A stretch of DNA of 49,266 bases from Oscillospiraceae bacterium (GTDB taxonomy: Bacteria; Bacillota; Clostridia; Oscillospirales; UBA929), in NCBI GenBank assembly GCA_031253545.1, contig JAIRWH010000021.1, forward strand, positions 1 to 49,266, given 5' to 3'. Shown one piece after another: positions 1 through 11,347 of the stretch. Within the stretch, counting starts at the first letter, position 1, and every line of letters starts with the position of its first letter. The notes under the pieces are model-generated. The model saw only the letters and a list, made by a program, of their open reading frames with translations, was not told where the DNA came from and made no database searches. The translations under genes and the position numbers were made by a program.

Positions 1-1032
1 TTCGCAGCCGCCGGGGGTTACGGCCAGCATGTCCTCTATGCGCGCGCCGAAGCGGGACTTTATGTATATGCCCGGCTCGGCGGTGATGACCGCGCCCGCC
101 GGGAGCGGCTCGGAGGCCGTGGGGTTGCAGTTGGGCGTTTCGTGCACCTCCAAACCCACGCCGTGGCCGAAACCGTGGCCGAAACATTCGCCGTAGCCGG
201 CCGATTCGATAACGGCCCGCGCGCGAGCGTCCGGCTCGCTGCCCGGCACCCCCGCGCGCACGGCGGCTATGCCCGCTTGCTGCGCTTGCAAGACGAGGGC
301 GTAGACCTCGCGCTGCCCGTCGCTCACCGCGCCCATAGCGTATGTGCGGGTCATGTCGGAGCGGTAGCCGCAAAGCAGCGCGCCGAAGTCGAGCGTGAGC
401 AAGTCGCCTTTCGCGATAAGCCTGTCGGACGGCTCGGCGTGGGGCAGAGCGCCGTTGGGGCCGGAGGCCACGATGGGGGCGAAGGCCGGCCCGTCCGCGC
501 CCGCCCTGTACAGCGCGGCAATCAGCTCCCCCGCCACGGCCTTTTCCGAAACGCCGCAACGCACAAAATGGAGCAACACATCGTCTAAGGCGGACTCGGC
601 CACGCGTTGGGCGGCGGCTATGGCGGCAAGCTCGGCGGGGGTCTTTACCGCGCGCAGGGCGGCAATCGCTTCCTGCGCGGGCACGAATACCGCCGGTATC
701 TCGCGGAGCCACAGCTCGTATTCGCGCACGCTGAGCGTGTCGGCCTCGTAACCCACGCGTTTGCAGCCGTGGGCGCTCAATATGGCCGCGGCGGTTTTCC
801 TGAGGGGGTTGTCTTTGCCGCACATACGCACGGTGAACCCCTCGGCTTTTTGCTCGGCGGCCTCGATATAGCGGAAGTCCGTGATGAGGTAATCGCCCTC
901 GCGCGTGAGCACCGCCGCGCCGGACGAGCAGGGGAAGCCGGAGGCGTAAAGGCGGCAGGTGTCGGAGGTGAGCAGCAGGGCGTCAAGCTCCCCCTCGCGC
1001 AGAAGGGCGCGGAGGCGGTCAGCCTGCCTCAT
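1..1032 (-). CDS. Xaa-Pro aminopeptidase-like M24 family peptidase (3' end beyond the window)
   Basis: Reverse-strand translation from ATG at 1032: MRQADRLRALLREGELDALLLTSDTCRLYASGF... and later LLTLDFGALLCGYRSDMTRTYAMG...GHGFGHGVGLEVHE, typical of M24 peptidases. No stop in window, so absent from the ORF track. Confidence 0.9.
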   Translation of the reverse strand, partial: MRQADRLRALLREGELDALLLTSDTCRLYASGFPCSSGAAVLTREGDYLITDFRYIEAAEQKAEGFTVRMCGKDNPLRKTAAAILSAHGCKRVGYEADTLSVREYELWLREIPAVFVPAQEAIAALRAVKTPAELAAIAAAQRVAESALDDVLLHFVRCGVSEKAVAGELIAALYRAGADGPAFAPIVASGPNGALPHAEPSDRLIAKGDLLTLDFGALLCGYRSDMTRTYAMGAVSDGQREVYALVLQAQQAGIAAVRAGVPGSEPDARARAVIESAGYGECFGHGFGHGVGLEVHETPNCNPTASEPLPAGAVITAEPGIYIKSRFGARIEDMLAVTPGGCE

Positions 1033-1465
1033 ATGTGAAGAACCTCTTTTCGATGCTGTAACGCAGGCGGTGGAAGAGGTTCGGCGACACGGGGTCCACC
1101 CGCAGAAAGCCGACCCCCGCGCGCCGCGCCGCGCGCATATCCGTGCGCAGTTGGTCGCCTATGAACAGCACATGGCGCGGCTCTATGCCCAAGCGGCGCG
1201 CCATGTCGAGGATTGCGCCCGGGTTGGGCTTGCGGGCCTTGTAGGCGTGGGGTATATCGCGGCAGTAGGTGGAGACGCGTTTCCTTCCGGCGTTGCTCAC
1301 CACGGCAAGCGCCACGCCTTCGGCTCTCAGGCGCTCAAACCAAAGCAGCGCCTCGCCCGACGGCTCCCGCGCGCCGTAAGGTTCCAAGGTGTTGTCCAAA
1401 TCCGCGAACACGGCCCTTATATCCCGCGCCGCGAGCTGCTCGGGAGCGATTTCCGAAAACCGCAT
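1019..1465 (-). CDS. yqeG: YqeG-family HAD-type phosphatase
   Basis: VFADLDNTLEPYGAREPSGEAL, VVSNAGRKRV, ARKPNPGAI, VLFIGDQLRTDMRAARRAG: HAD motifs in YqeG arrangement. Confidence 0.85.
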   Translation of the reverse strand: MRFSEIAPEQLAARDIRAVFADLDNTLEPYGAREPSGEALLWFERLRAEGVALAVVSNAGRKRVSTYCRDIPHAYKARKPNPGAILDMARRLGIEPRHVLFIGDQLRTDMRAARRAGVGFLRVDPVSPNLFHRLRYSIEKRFFTYEAG

Positions 1466-1514
1466 ATCGCAAAACCCCGCTTCCTTTACTCTATGCTACA
1501 CCAAACGGGCGCTG

Positions 1515-1544
1515 TTGACAAGCGTGCGTTTGGTGTGGTATATT
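1515..1544 (+). promoter_or_regulatory. Candidate sigma70-type promoter TTGACA-N18-TATATT
   Basis: ttgaca at 1515-1520 and tatatt at 1539-1544, directly upstream of the 1573 ORF. Confidence 0.5.
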
Positions 1545-1572
1545 GGACCATACGAAAAGGAGCTGACAGCCT

Positions 1573-1884
1573 ATGGCCGTGAAGGCGAAGAAAACCGAGG
1601 GGCTTACCTATAAGGGCCGCCCGCTTATGAGAAAAGACAATTTGGTCTACTACGGCAGCATGGCGGAAAAATACATCATCATGATGCAGGTGCTGGAAAC
1701 GCGCCCGTTTGGCGAGGGCAGCATAGCGTCAAAGGTTTCCGTGCAGCTTCAGCTCACCGACCCCGACCTCAAATCCCGCGACCGTATTGTGAAAAAAGCG
1801 GAAAAAGACGGGCTTTATTCCGCGCTCGACGTGGGCGCGGTGTGGTTAGAGAGGGCGCTGGCGCAGAATAAGCAGAAAGGTTGA
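1573..1884 (+). CDS. Conserved hypothetical protein (103 aa)
   Basis: Intact ORF with upstream promoter-like sequence and RBS-like aaaaggagctgac; MAVKAKKTEGLTYKGRPLMRKDNLVYYGSM... Confidence 0.7.
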   Translation: MAVKAKKTEGLTYKGRPLMRKDNLVYYGSMAEKYIIMMQVLETRPFGEGSIASKVSVQLQLTDPDLKSRDRIVKKAEKDGLYSALDVGAVWLERALAQNKQKG

Positions 1885-2036
1885 CATTCGCCCGCGTTTT
1901 GCGAAAACAGTCACGGAGAGGGTGGGTTACCGCGAAAAAGACGGCGCTCGCGTTATTCCTGTCCCTATCCCTCTTGCTTGCTTCCTGCGGCACAACGCCG
2001 GGCGGCCGTTTACCTTAGGGGTAATATGAACGGGTT

Positions 2037-3540
2037 TCAATCGCTATCCTTTTCCTCCGGCGCCCGCAAGAGCGCGCTTTCCGCCCCAAGCGCCGCGAAT
2101 AGGGTAAACGCGGGGAAAAAGACCGAAAAATATCGGCTGTAAACCTCAAGGAAAATCGAGGCGAGGAAGAGCGCGAGGGTGAACACCGAAACAAACACGG
2201 CAAAACCCGGCTTTCCGCGGCCGCGAACGCGGTAAACCCACACAAGCGCCGGGGCGAGGACGACCCACCAATACAGGGCGCACACGACGCGCACCGTTTG
2301 CCCGCTTCCGAAAAACGGGTATGAGTCGCGCAGATTGTATGTCATGTGCTGCGTTTCGCCGAGCAGGTAGTATGATTTTGCCCAAAGCAGCCGCCCCGCC
2401 CCGCCGAAACCGAGGCTTTGCCAGCGGGCCGCCGCGTCGCTTTGTATCTGCTCCAAGCCGCCGTCCGGCCCCTTTTCGCCGATTGCCTCCCACAAACGCT
2501 CCGAATCGGCGGCGTTCCACCTGCCCTCCGAGCCGATGTTGCCGCCGAGGTAAAGCGACCACGCGGCGGTGTGTTTATGTGCGGGCAGCCCGGTAACCTT
2601 CGACGTATACGCCTGTCAAAGCGCGTTTAGGGCGAAGAATACCGCCGCCGTAACCGCGAGCGAAAGCAGGCGTTTGCAGAGCGGGAGCCACAGTCCGCCC
2701 GAACGGGGGCGGGCGAGAAGGCAAAGCGTGTGGTACGCGGCCGCGCAGAGCAGCAGCAATACGCCGAAAGGCCGCATTATGTGGAGCGCGCTCAGCGCGA
2801 GGCCCGCGAGGAGGCTGTATAAAAGCGGCGGCCCCACCCTTTCCGCGCTCGCGAACACACGCCGCAACGCGGCGAGCGCGGCGAGTATTAGGGCGTTTAC
2901 GGCGACCACGGGCAGGCTGAGCGCGCAAAAGGCGATGTTCAGCGGCGAGAGCCACCAGAGCGCGGCGGCGACGGGCGGGGCGAGCTTGTTTTCGGAGAGA
3001 GCGCGCGCCAGACAGTAGAGCGCGATTACCGAGGCGATGTCGAAGAGTATGTTCGGGATAACCACGGCGGCGAGGTTCTCCCCAAACAGCGCGAAGGAGA
3101 CCGCAAGCAGCCCGTCGTAGCCCAAAAGGTGGGGGAACACGGCCACATACAGGGCGCGTTGGGCATCCGAGAGCAATGTGCCCTCGCGGAAAAGCAGCAA
3201 GGCGGTGTTGTAATTGTGGGCCGGGTCGGACACCGGGGCGTAATCGAGCAGCAGAAAGCCGAGCCGGGCGGAAAGTCCGGCGGCAAACACCGCCGCCGCC
3301 GCGCCGAGCAGGACGGGCCTCGGGCGGCGTGACACCCAAAGCGCGGCGGCGGCGCAAGCGGCCGCCGAAGAAAATGAGCAACGCGGCGCAGGCCGCCAAG
3401 ACGGTAAAGATGAAGGCCGCCCGGTTGTCGCCGCTTTTTCCCAGGACGTATATATTCATGCCCGCCGTCCATATGAACAGGCACAATGTCAAGGCGCCGA
3501 CGACCCGAACAAGGGCCGGCGATATACGGTTTTCCGGCAT
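2037..3540 (-). pseudogene. Polytopic membrane glycosyltransferase-like (GT39/ArnT-like) gene disrupted by a frameshift and an in-frame UGA
   Basis: N-terminus MPENRISPALVRVVGALTLCLFIW...IFFGGRL in one frame; continuation ALWVSRRPRPVLLGAAAAVFAAGLSARLGFLLLDYAPVSDPAHNYNTAL in another. The second frame hits UGA at 2616 and continues in frame QAYTSKVTGLPAHKHTAAWSLYLGGNIGSEGRWN...EEKDSD* to 2037. Confidence 0.7.
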
Positions 3541-3692
3541 CTGCGCTTCCGCTCCTTTATTTCGTGTCGCGGTTTTCGCCGGGCTTTCCCCACAGGCGCG
3601 GCGTTTGCCCATTCTATCACGGGCGGCGACAAATTACAATTGTTTCCGGGAGCGGCAAAGCATTTTGTCGGTGCGGGAAAACGCGCGCTCGT

Positions 3693-3719
3693 CAAGACCC
3701 GGGGCAAGCCCGGGTCTTG
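3693..3719. terminator. Perfect inverted repeat, candidate terminator or REP-like hairpin
   Basis: caagacccggg-gcaag-cccgggtcttg: 11-bp perfect stem, 5-nt loop, intergenic. Confidence 0.5.
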
Positions 3720-3904
3720 TAATCTCCGCCAATGGGTATAAAGTACGGCGGCGCTTTTTTTGTTGATGCTCTATTATCGTATCACGCGCTTGTGAACAAT
3801 CGTTGATAAAATTGTTACAATTCTGATAACTCTTTGTTAAGAAAATGTCAAGCGCCGGAAACGGGCGCATACGGCACCGTCGGTTTAGCGGCGGCGCCGC
3901 GTTG

Positions 3905-5203
3905 TTATTGTTGCGCGGCAAACATTTCGCCCGTCATGGCGGCGATTTCCTCCATAGAGCACGCGGCGGCGGAGAGCGGGTCAAAGAGTATGGAATGAAA
4001 GACGGCGCGACGGTTACCCGTCACGAAGCCCTCCACGGCCAATTCCTCGCAGGCGGCGGATGTGGCCGTAAGGAGCGCGAGCTGCGGCGGCAGCGCGCCC
4101 ACGGCTTGCGGGCGCAGGCCGTCCGGCCCGGCCGTGACGGGCACCTCCACGCAGCAGCCTTGCGGCAGGTTGTCTATCAGCCCGGTGTTTGCCACATTGC
4201 CGTTAAACGTATACGGCGTGCCGTCGCCGAAGGCGGCGTTGAATATCCACGCGGCGTATTCGCCGCCGCGCCCTAAGTCCGCCGCGCCGGAGGCAAGCTC
4301 TTTTTCAATCTCCCCGCGCCATGTGCCCTCGCGCGCGAGGTATTCGTCGCGGATATAGGCGTGGCGGCCGGGGTTCCAACCCGTGCCGGGGGCGCAGTAT
4401 TTTTCAATCAGGTCGGGGCGTTTGCGAAACCACGCGCAGTATTCCGAGTTGTGGCCGGAAGATTCCGTGGGGTAATAGTCTAAGTGCAGGAACATCTCGT
4501 TGCGCACAATCTCCTCGTTATACACCTCCGGGCGCTCGCTCACGGCGCGGCGCAGCGCGGGGTAGGCATCGAGGCCGCCGACTTTGTATTCCAAGTAAAA
4601 CGCCTGATGGTTGATACCGGCGCAGAGGTACTCCACGTCGCGGTTTATGTCCGCGCCGAGCCAGCGCGCGAGCATGGCGGCCGTGCCTTGCACGCTGTGG
4701 CAAAGGCCCGTCACGGTAAGCGACGTTTCCCTTTGCAGCAGCCGGCAGAGCATGGCCATGGGGTTGGTGTAATTGAGCACCAACGCTTTCGGCGCGAGGC
4801 GCTCTATGTCGCGGGCGATGGAGAGCATAACGGGCGCGGTGCGCAGGAAGCGAAAGACCCCCGCCACCCCGCGCGTGTCGCCCACGTTGATGTCCACGCC
4901 GTACTTCATGGGTATGTCAATGTCGCGCCGCCACACGGACACATTGCCCGCGAGTATGGTAATCACCACCCCGTCCGCGCCCTCCAACGCCTCCTCGCGG
5001 CTTTGCGTGGCCGTGACGGCGGCGGGGTAGCCGCCGAGGCGCGCGGTCTGCTCCACGGCGCGCTTTATGTATCCGAGCCGCTCCGGGTCAATGTCCATGA
5101 GCGCGAGGTGGCAGCCGGAGAGCGCCGGAAACGAGAGTATGTCGCGCGTGAGGGCGCGGGTGAAGCCGAAGCTGCCCGCGCCGATGAAGGCAACCTTTTT
5201 CAT
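3905..5203 (-). CDS. Glycoside hydrolase family 4 (alpha-galactosidase/6-phospho-glucosidase type)
   Basis: [23 protein letters not shown] Rossmann start, [34 protein letters not shown]4 signatures. Confidence 0.9.
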   Translation of the reverse strand: MKKVAFIGAGSFGFTRALTRDILSFPALSGCHLALMDIDPERLGYIKRAVEQTARLGGYPAAVTATQSREEALEGADGVVITILAGNVSVWRRDIDIPMKYGVDINVGDTRGVAGVFRFLRTAPVMLSIARDIERLAPKALVLNYTNPMAMLCRLLQRETSLTVTGLCHSVQGTAAMLARWLGADINRDVEYLCAGINHQAFYLEYKVGGLDAYPALRRAVSERPEVYNEEIVRNEMFLHLDYYPTESSGHNSEYCAWFRKRPDLIEKYCAPGTGWNPGRHAYIRDEYLAREGTWRGEIEKELASGAADLGRGGEYAAWIFNAAFGDGTPYTFNGNVANTGLIDNLPQGCCVEVPVTAGPDGLRPQAVGALPPQLALLTATSAACEELAVEGFVTGNRRAVFHSILFDPLSAAACSMEEIAAMTGEMFAAQQ

Positions 5204-6588
5204 GATTTATACACGGCGGCGGCGGCCTCATAGGCCATGTAGTTGTCGAGTTTGGAGATAACCTCAAACGGCGAGTGCATGGACAGCACGGGCACCCCCG
5301 CGTCCACGGTCTCTATGCCGCGCCGCGCGAAAAAGAGCGCCACCGTGCCGCCGCCGCCCTTGTCGGGCTTGCCCAGCTCCGCCGTCTGCCGTATAACGCC
5401 CGCGCCGTCTAATATCCGCAGGAGTTTGCTCATCGTTTGCGCGGACGCGTCCGACGCGCCGCCCTTGCCGCCGCGCCCGGTGTATTTGCATATGCCGATA
5501 CCGTTGCCCAAGCGCGCGTGGTTTTGCGCGTCCGCCACATCGGGGTAGCCGGGGTCAAAGGCGGCGCACACGTCGCCGGACAGGCAAAAGCTGTTCTCGT
5601 AGCAGCGGCGCAGCGCGTCGGAGCCGGAAGGGCAGAGGTCGCTCATGAATGAATCGAAAAACGCGCTCTGCGCGCCCGTCAGGCCCTCGGAGCCGATTTC
5701 CTCCTTGTCGGCAAGGAAACACACCGCCGTGCGGGCGGGTTTTTCCAACGAAAAGAGCGCGCTCAAAGCCGCGAAAGCGCCGGTGCGGTCGTCGTGGCCG
5801 TAGCCGCCCACCATGCTCGCGTCTAAGCCCACGTCACGCATCCGCCCCGCCGGCACAAGCGACAGCTCCGCCGCGGCAAAGTCGGCCTCTTTTATGCCGT
5901 AGAGCTGTTCGAGCAGCTCCAAGAGCGCGAGCTTCACCCTGCCCTCGCCCGGCTCCGGGTCGGGAATGGAGCCGGCAAGCGCGTTGAGCAGTTCGGCGGT
6001 GAAGGCTTCGGTCACGCTCTTCTTCATCTGGTCGGCGGCAAAGTGCGGCAAGAGGTCCGTGACCACCAGCACGGGGTCCGTGTCGCAGCAGCCGAGCCGT
6101 ATGTTCACGGGAGAACCGTCCGCCCTGTATACCACGCCGCGCAGCTCAAGCGGCAGCGAATGCCATTGGTACTTCTTTATGCCGCCGTAATAGTGCGTTT
6201 TCAGAAAGCCCAGCCCGCCGTCCTCGTAAAGCGGGGAGGGCTTGAGGTCGAGCCGGGGCGAATCAATGTGCGCGGCGCATATATTCGCCCCCTTTTCCGC
6301 GCCCTCCTCGCCGATTGCGGCAAGCACCACGGTCTTGTCCATGAGCGTGCGGCAGAGTTTGTCGCCCGGCTGCAGCTTTTGCCGCTTGCCGTATTCCCGG
6401 AAGCCGCGCTCTGACGCCTGCTTCACGGCGAAGGCCACACAGTCGCGTTCGGTCTTGCACTCGTCCGCAAACGCCCTGTATCCTTGGTTATAGTCGAGGA
6501 TTGTCTGCCATTTTCCCTCGGCGAGCCTTTCATGGCCGGAGCGGGGCGGCGGCATCAGCCTGTCGCGTTTCGTTTCCGTTGTGCCCAT
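5200..6588 (-). CDS. M18 family aminopeptidase
   Basis: [55 protein letters not shown]18 metal-binding motifs. Confidence 0.9.
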   Translation of the reverse strand: MGTTETKRDRLMPPPRSGHERLAEGKWQTILDYNQGYRAFADECKTERDCVAFAVKQASERGFREYGKRQKLQPGDKLCRTLMDKTVVLAAIGEEGAEKGANICAAHIDSPRLDLKPSPLYEDGGLGFLKTHYYGGIKKYQWHSLPLELRGVVYRADGSPVNIRLGCCDTDPVLVVTDLLPHFAADQMKKSVTEAFTAELLNALAGSIPDPEPGEGRVKLALLELLEQLYGIKEADFAAAELSLVPAGRMRDVGLDASMVGGYGHDDRTGAFAALSALFSLEKPARTAVCFLADKEEIGSEGLTGAQSAFFDSFMSDLCPSGSDALRRCYENSFCLSGDVCAAFDPGYPDVADAQNHARLGNGIGICKYTGRGGKGGASDASAQTMSKLLRILDGAGVIRQTAELGKPDKGGGGTVALFFARRGIETVDAGVPVLSMHSPFEVISKLDNYMAYEAAAAVYKS

Positions 6589-7145
6589 ACAAACACCTCA
6601 TCCAATAATTTCCGAGCCTCGCCTTCGAGAGCGTCCACACTGCCCGTATTAACAATTACTATATCACAACCTTGCGCGTAATAGCTATCCGGTTTTTGAT
6701 TTTTCAGCCTTTGGGCAATCTCCGCCCTGCCCCGCCCGTCGCGCGCGGCGGCTCGCTCCAAACGCGCCCCGTAAGGCGCGGTCACGGCCACGCGCATATC
6801 GCACAGGGCGGCAAGCTCCGTTTCCAAGAGCAATATGGCCTCGACAAACACCGTCTCCGCCTTCTGCTTATGCAGCCGCCGCTTTACCGCCGCGAGCGTA
6901 TGCGGGGCGGTTATGGCGTTGAGCGCGTCTAATTCGCCGGGTTCGGCAAACACTATGGCGGATAGGCGCCGCCTTTCGCATGTGCCGAAACGCTCCGCAA
7001 GCTCGCGCCGCAGCGGGGCGCTGCGCCTAAGCAAGCCCGCGTATACTTCGTCGGCGTTGATTACCGCCGCGCCGAGCTTTTGCAAACAGGCGCACAGCGC
7101 CGTCTTGCCCGCGCCGCTCCCGCCCGTCACTCCCACGATGAACAT
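6555..7145 (-). CDS. coaE: Dephospho-CoA kinase
   Basis: MFIVGVTGGSGAGKTALC P-loop, VINADEVYAGLL; matches CoaE architecture. Confidence 0.88.
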   Translation of the reverse strand: MFIVGVTGGSGAGKTALCACLQKLGAAVINADEVYAGLLRRSAPLRRELAERFGTCERRRLSAIVFAEPGELDALNAITAPHTLAAVKRRLHKQKAETVFVEAILLLETELAALCDMRVAVTAPYGARLERAAARDGRGRAEIAQRLKNQKPDSYYAQGCDIVIVNTGSVDALEGEARKLLDEVFVWAQRKRNATG

Positions 7146-7399
7146 GCCTTCCCTCCCCCGTCACGCAAAGCGCGACGCCGCATTACTCCCCCTGCTCCCC
7201 CGTCCCTTCGTCCACTATCCACTAACAACTAACTACTAAACCGCAGTGTATCCTCGGTCACTTGCGCCGGCCTTTGTTCGAGCGGTTCCGGGTTGGCAGG
7301 TGCCTCAAAAACGCCCTTTGGCCGCGCGCCCATGTAATACCGCCGCAGATACGGTCGTCCGCCGCAATGCTCGGCGGCGGCACGGACACAATATCCCGC

Positions 7400-8917
7400 T
7401 CACACGCCGATAAAGCCCCAGCGCTCAAACCCGGCGAACATATCATAGGGCGCGGGTGAGGCGTTTTCCGCCAAACCGCGCTGCATAAGCAAAGACTTCC
7501 TCACAAAGCCGATAATCAGCACGTCGCCGTTACCCACGCCCGGCGCAAGGTCGAAGGAAAAGTCCGGCGGCAGCTCGCGTTGCGAAAAGCATATATCATA
7601 TTCGCCCGCCTCATAGGCGCGAGAGTACTCGTTACCCGGCAGCGCGTTTACCGTCACGTCCATGCCCAGCGCCCGCAGTTCCTCGGCATACATGCGGGCG
7701 GCTCGCGGTTGCGCGGCGTTTTCGGAGTTTACGATGATTACAAAGCGCAGCGGCGTCTTTGCCCCGCGCTGCATAGGCAATTCCAGCACACCGTCGTGGT
7801 CGGCGTCCTCCGCGCCCATGCACGTCAGCAGCAGCGCCGCCTCGCGGCGGGAATAGCCGCTTTCATACGGCCGGGCTTCGGGCGAAGAGGGCGGCAGCGG
7901 CTCGGCGCACGGGTCGGCGTTGCCCTCATAGGCTTTTTCGCAGAGCGCGGCGCGGTCGAGCGCGAGGGCGAACACTTTTTTCAGGTTTTGCGCGTCGGGC
8001 AGGGTTTTTGCCGCGTTCAGCTCTATGTATTCCATGAGCGGCGAGGGGTAGTCGCGGCGCTCGCAGCCGGAGCGGATAACGGGTTCGGCGCGGGCGGTGA
8101 AGTCGGAGGAAAGGAGCGCGATATGGCCGTATTGGAAATAGAAACTGACGCTTGTCATATCCGTGCAGTCGAGCAGGTCAATCCTGCCGGGCAGGTTTGA
8201 GCCGTCGCCGTGCCAAAGGGCGTTGCGCGTGAGGGTCGCGCCGCCCGCGCCCGCGCTCTCGAAGACATAGCGCCCCGTGCCGATATACGGTTCGCCGGCC
8301 TTTACCACGGGGAAGGTGAGGCAGGCGGCAAAGCGGGTCACCGGGCGCGAGAGCGTGACTTTCACGGCGGAGCCGTCCGCTTCGGCGGAGGTAATGTGCA
8401 TAAGCAGAGCCGCGTATACGGAGCCCGGCTTGGCGGCCTCTTTTAGGGAATACGCCACGTCCGCCGCGGTGAGCGGCGAACCGTCGGAAAAGAGCGCGAA
8501 GGGGGAAGGCTCGACGACGTATACGTTATCGCCCGCGTATGTCATCGAGGCGCAGAGCAGCGGCACAGGCTCGAAGTCTTTGCCGATTGCGTACAGCCCC
8601 TCATATATCAACGGCAGCAGCGCGGCGTTCACCGCGCGGTTGCCCGCAAAAGGCTCTAAGCGTTCCGCGCGGACCCAGGCAAGGCCGAACCCCACGGAGC
8701 GAGCCGCGCCCGACGGTATGAGCACTTCGCGGTTTTCCGGCACGGGCGCTTCAACGGGCACAGGTTCCACCACCAAGTCCGGCGCGGCAGGGCCCCATTG
8801 CTCCGAACAAGAAACGAGCAGCGCCGCGAGCAGCGCGACGGCCGCGCAACGCAGGCACATACGGCGGCACCCCCTTTTTTTCGTTTCCCTCCGGCGTTCG
8901 CTGCGGTTATTATACAA
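7400..8917 (-). CDS. Family 5 (peptide-type) ABC transporter substrate-binding lipoprotein
   Basis: Lipobox VALLAALLVSCSEQ; FALFSDGSPLTAADVAYSLKEA and a C-terminus PAPYDMFAGFERWGF typical of SBP family 5. Confidence 0.85.
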   Translation of the reverse strand: MYNNRSERRRETKKRGCRRMCLRCAAVALLAALLVSCSEQWGPAAPDLVVEPVPVEAPVPENREVLIPSGAARSVGFGLAWVRAERLEPFAGNRAVNAALLPLIYEGLYAIGKDFEPVPLLCASMTYAGDNVYVVEPSPFALFSDGSPLTAADVAYSLKEAAKPGSVYAALLMHITSAEADGSAVKVTLSRPVTRFAACLTFPVVKAGEPYIGTGRYVFESAGAGGATLTRNALWHGDGSNLPGRIDLLDCTDMTSVSFYFQYGHIALLSSDFTARAEPVIRSGCERRDYPSPLMEYIELNAAKTLPDAQNLKKVFALALDRAALCEKAYEGNADPCAEPLPPSSPEARPYESGYSRREAALLLTCMGAEDADHDGVLELPMQRGAKTPLRFVIIVNSENAAQPRAARMYAEELRALGMDVTVNALPGNEYSRAYEAGEYDICFSQRELPPDFSFDLAPGVGNGDVLIIGFVRKSLLMQRGLAENASPAPYDMFAGFERWGFIGV

Positions 8918-8984
8918 AATGAGGTTCCATAAGTCAAGGGGTACGAAAAACGGGGGCTCGGCGCGGCGCGTGAAAGAAAAACGC

Positions 8985-9014
8985 TTGACAAACGCCCTTG
9001 CGCGGTTATATAAT
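8985..9014 (+). promoter_or_regulatory. Candidate sigma70 promoter TTGACA-N18-TATAAT for the rpsF operon
   Basis: Perfect TTGACA (8985-8990) and TATAAT (9009-9014) with 18-nt spacer, about 80 nt upstream of the rpsF start. Confidence 0.75.
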
Positions 9015-9093
9015 GCACAAGCCGCGCATGGCGCGCGGCGCCATCCTTGCCCCCGCCAACCGGGGGCCTTATGACCGAAAGGAGGACATCGGC

Positions 9094-9390
9094 ATGGCGA
9101 AAACCGCCGCGAAGTATGAGACGGTGTTTATCGTGACGCCGGAAAAGAGCGAGGAAGACACCGCCGCCATTGTGGAGAAGTTCACGGCGCTCATCAACCA
9201 ATACGGGCAGGATGTGGCTGTGGACGAATGGGGCAAGAGGCGCTTGGCCTACCCCATAGACGACCAAACGGAGGGCCACTATGTGTTCGTCAGTTTCAGC
9301 TCGCCGCCCGACTTCCCCGCCGAGCTCGACCGCGTGTACAACATCACCGACGGCGTGATGAGAAGCCTCATCATTTGCAGGGACGAATAG
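9094..9390 (+). CDS. rpsF: 30S ribosomal protein S6
   Basis: MAKTAAKYETVFIVTPEKSEEDTAAIVEKF...WGKRRLAYPIDDQTEGHYVFVSF; ATG at 9094 preceded by aaaggagg. Confidence 0.95.
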   Translation: MAKTAAKYETVFIVTPEKSEEDTAAIVEKFTALINQYGQDVAVDEWGKRRLAYPIDDQTEGHYVFVSFSSPPDFPAELDRVYNITDGVMRSLIICRDE

Positions 9391-9403
9391 GGGGGAGCGC
9401 CGT

Positions 9404-9847
9404 ATGCTGAACAGGATAGTGCTCATGGGTCGCCTAACCAAAGACCCGGAGCTGCGCCACACCCAGTCCGGGCACCCCGTCGCCTCGTTCACGCTCGCCT
9501 GCGAGAGGGATTACCGCCCGCAGGGCGAGGAACGCGCCACGGATTTCCTCGACATAGTGGCCTGGCGCAATACCGCCGAGTTTACCTCGAAATGGTTTCG
9601 CAAAGGGCAGCTTGTGGCGGTGTCCGGGCGTTTGCAGACCCGCAAGTGGCAAGATAAGGAGGGCAACAACCGCACCTCTTACGAGGTGGTTATAGACGAC
9701 GCGTACTTCGCCGAAAAACGCGGCGACGGCCCTTCCGCGCCCTACGAGATACCCCCGCGCCCCGGCGCTCCCGAATCTGTCGTGGAGCTTATGCCCGCGC
9801 CCTCGTCTTTCGCGGAGCTTGAAGACGACGGCGAACTGCCGTTCTGA
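9404..9847 (+). CDS. ssb: Single-stranded DNA-binding protein
   Basis: [35 protein letters not shown]...; acidic tip [10 protein letters not shown]. Confidence 0.95.
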   Translation: MLNRIVLMGRLTKDPELRHTQSGHPVASFTLACERDYRPQGEERATDFLDIVAWRNTAEFTSKWFRKGQLVAVSGRLQTRKWQDKEGNNRTSYEVVIDDAYFAEKRGDGPSAPYEIPPRPGAPESVVELMPAPSSFAELEDDGELPF

Positions 9848-9864
9848 GAGAGGAGCAGCTTACA

Positions 9865-10100
9865 ATGCCCGGAGAAAGAGACCAGCGTTCCCGCAAGCGC
9901 CGCAAGGTATGCGTGTTTTGTGTGGACAAAGCGGCCAATTACATAGACTATAAAGACGCTTCCAAGCTACGGAGGTTTTTGTCTGAGCGCAGCAAAATAC
10001 TGCCGCGCCGCATGACCGGTACCTGCGCGCACCATCAGCGCCTGCTCACGGAGGCCATCAAGCGCGCGCGCCACTTAGCCCTGCTCCCCTACATCACGGA

Positions 10101-10104
<4 letters not shown>
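9865..10104 (+). CDS. rpsR: 30S ribosomal protein S18
   Basis: [65 protein letters not shown]. Confidence 0.96.
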
Positions 10105-11282
<1,178 letters not shown>

Positions 11283-11347
11283 CCTTGCGGCAAACCGTTG
11301 TTCCCCGCAACCGCAAGCGAATAACGCCCAATACACGCCTCTCCGCA

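Noticed and set aside
2616-2618. Genome-wide UGA recoding suggested by the in-frame UGA
   Set aside because: UGA terminates intact genes normally here (ssb, rpsR and others), so a local lesion is the simpler explanation.
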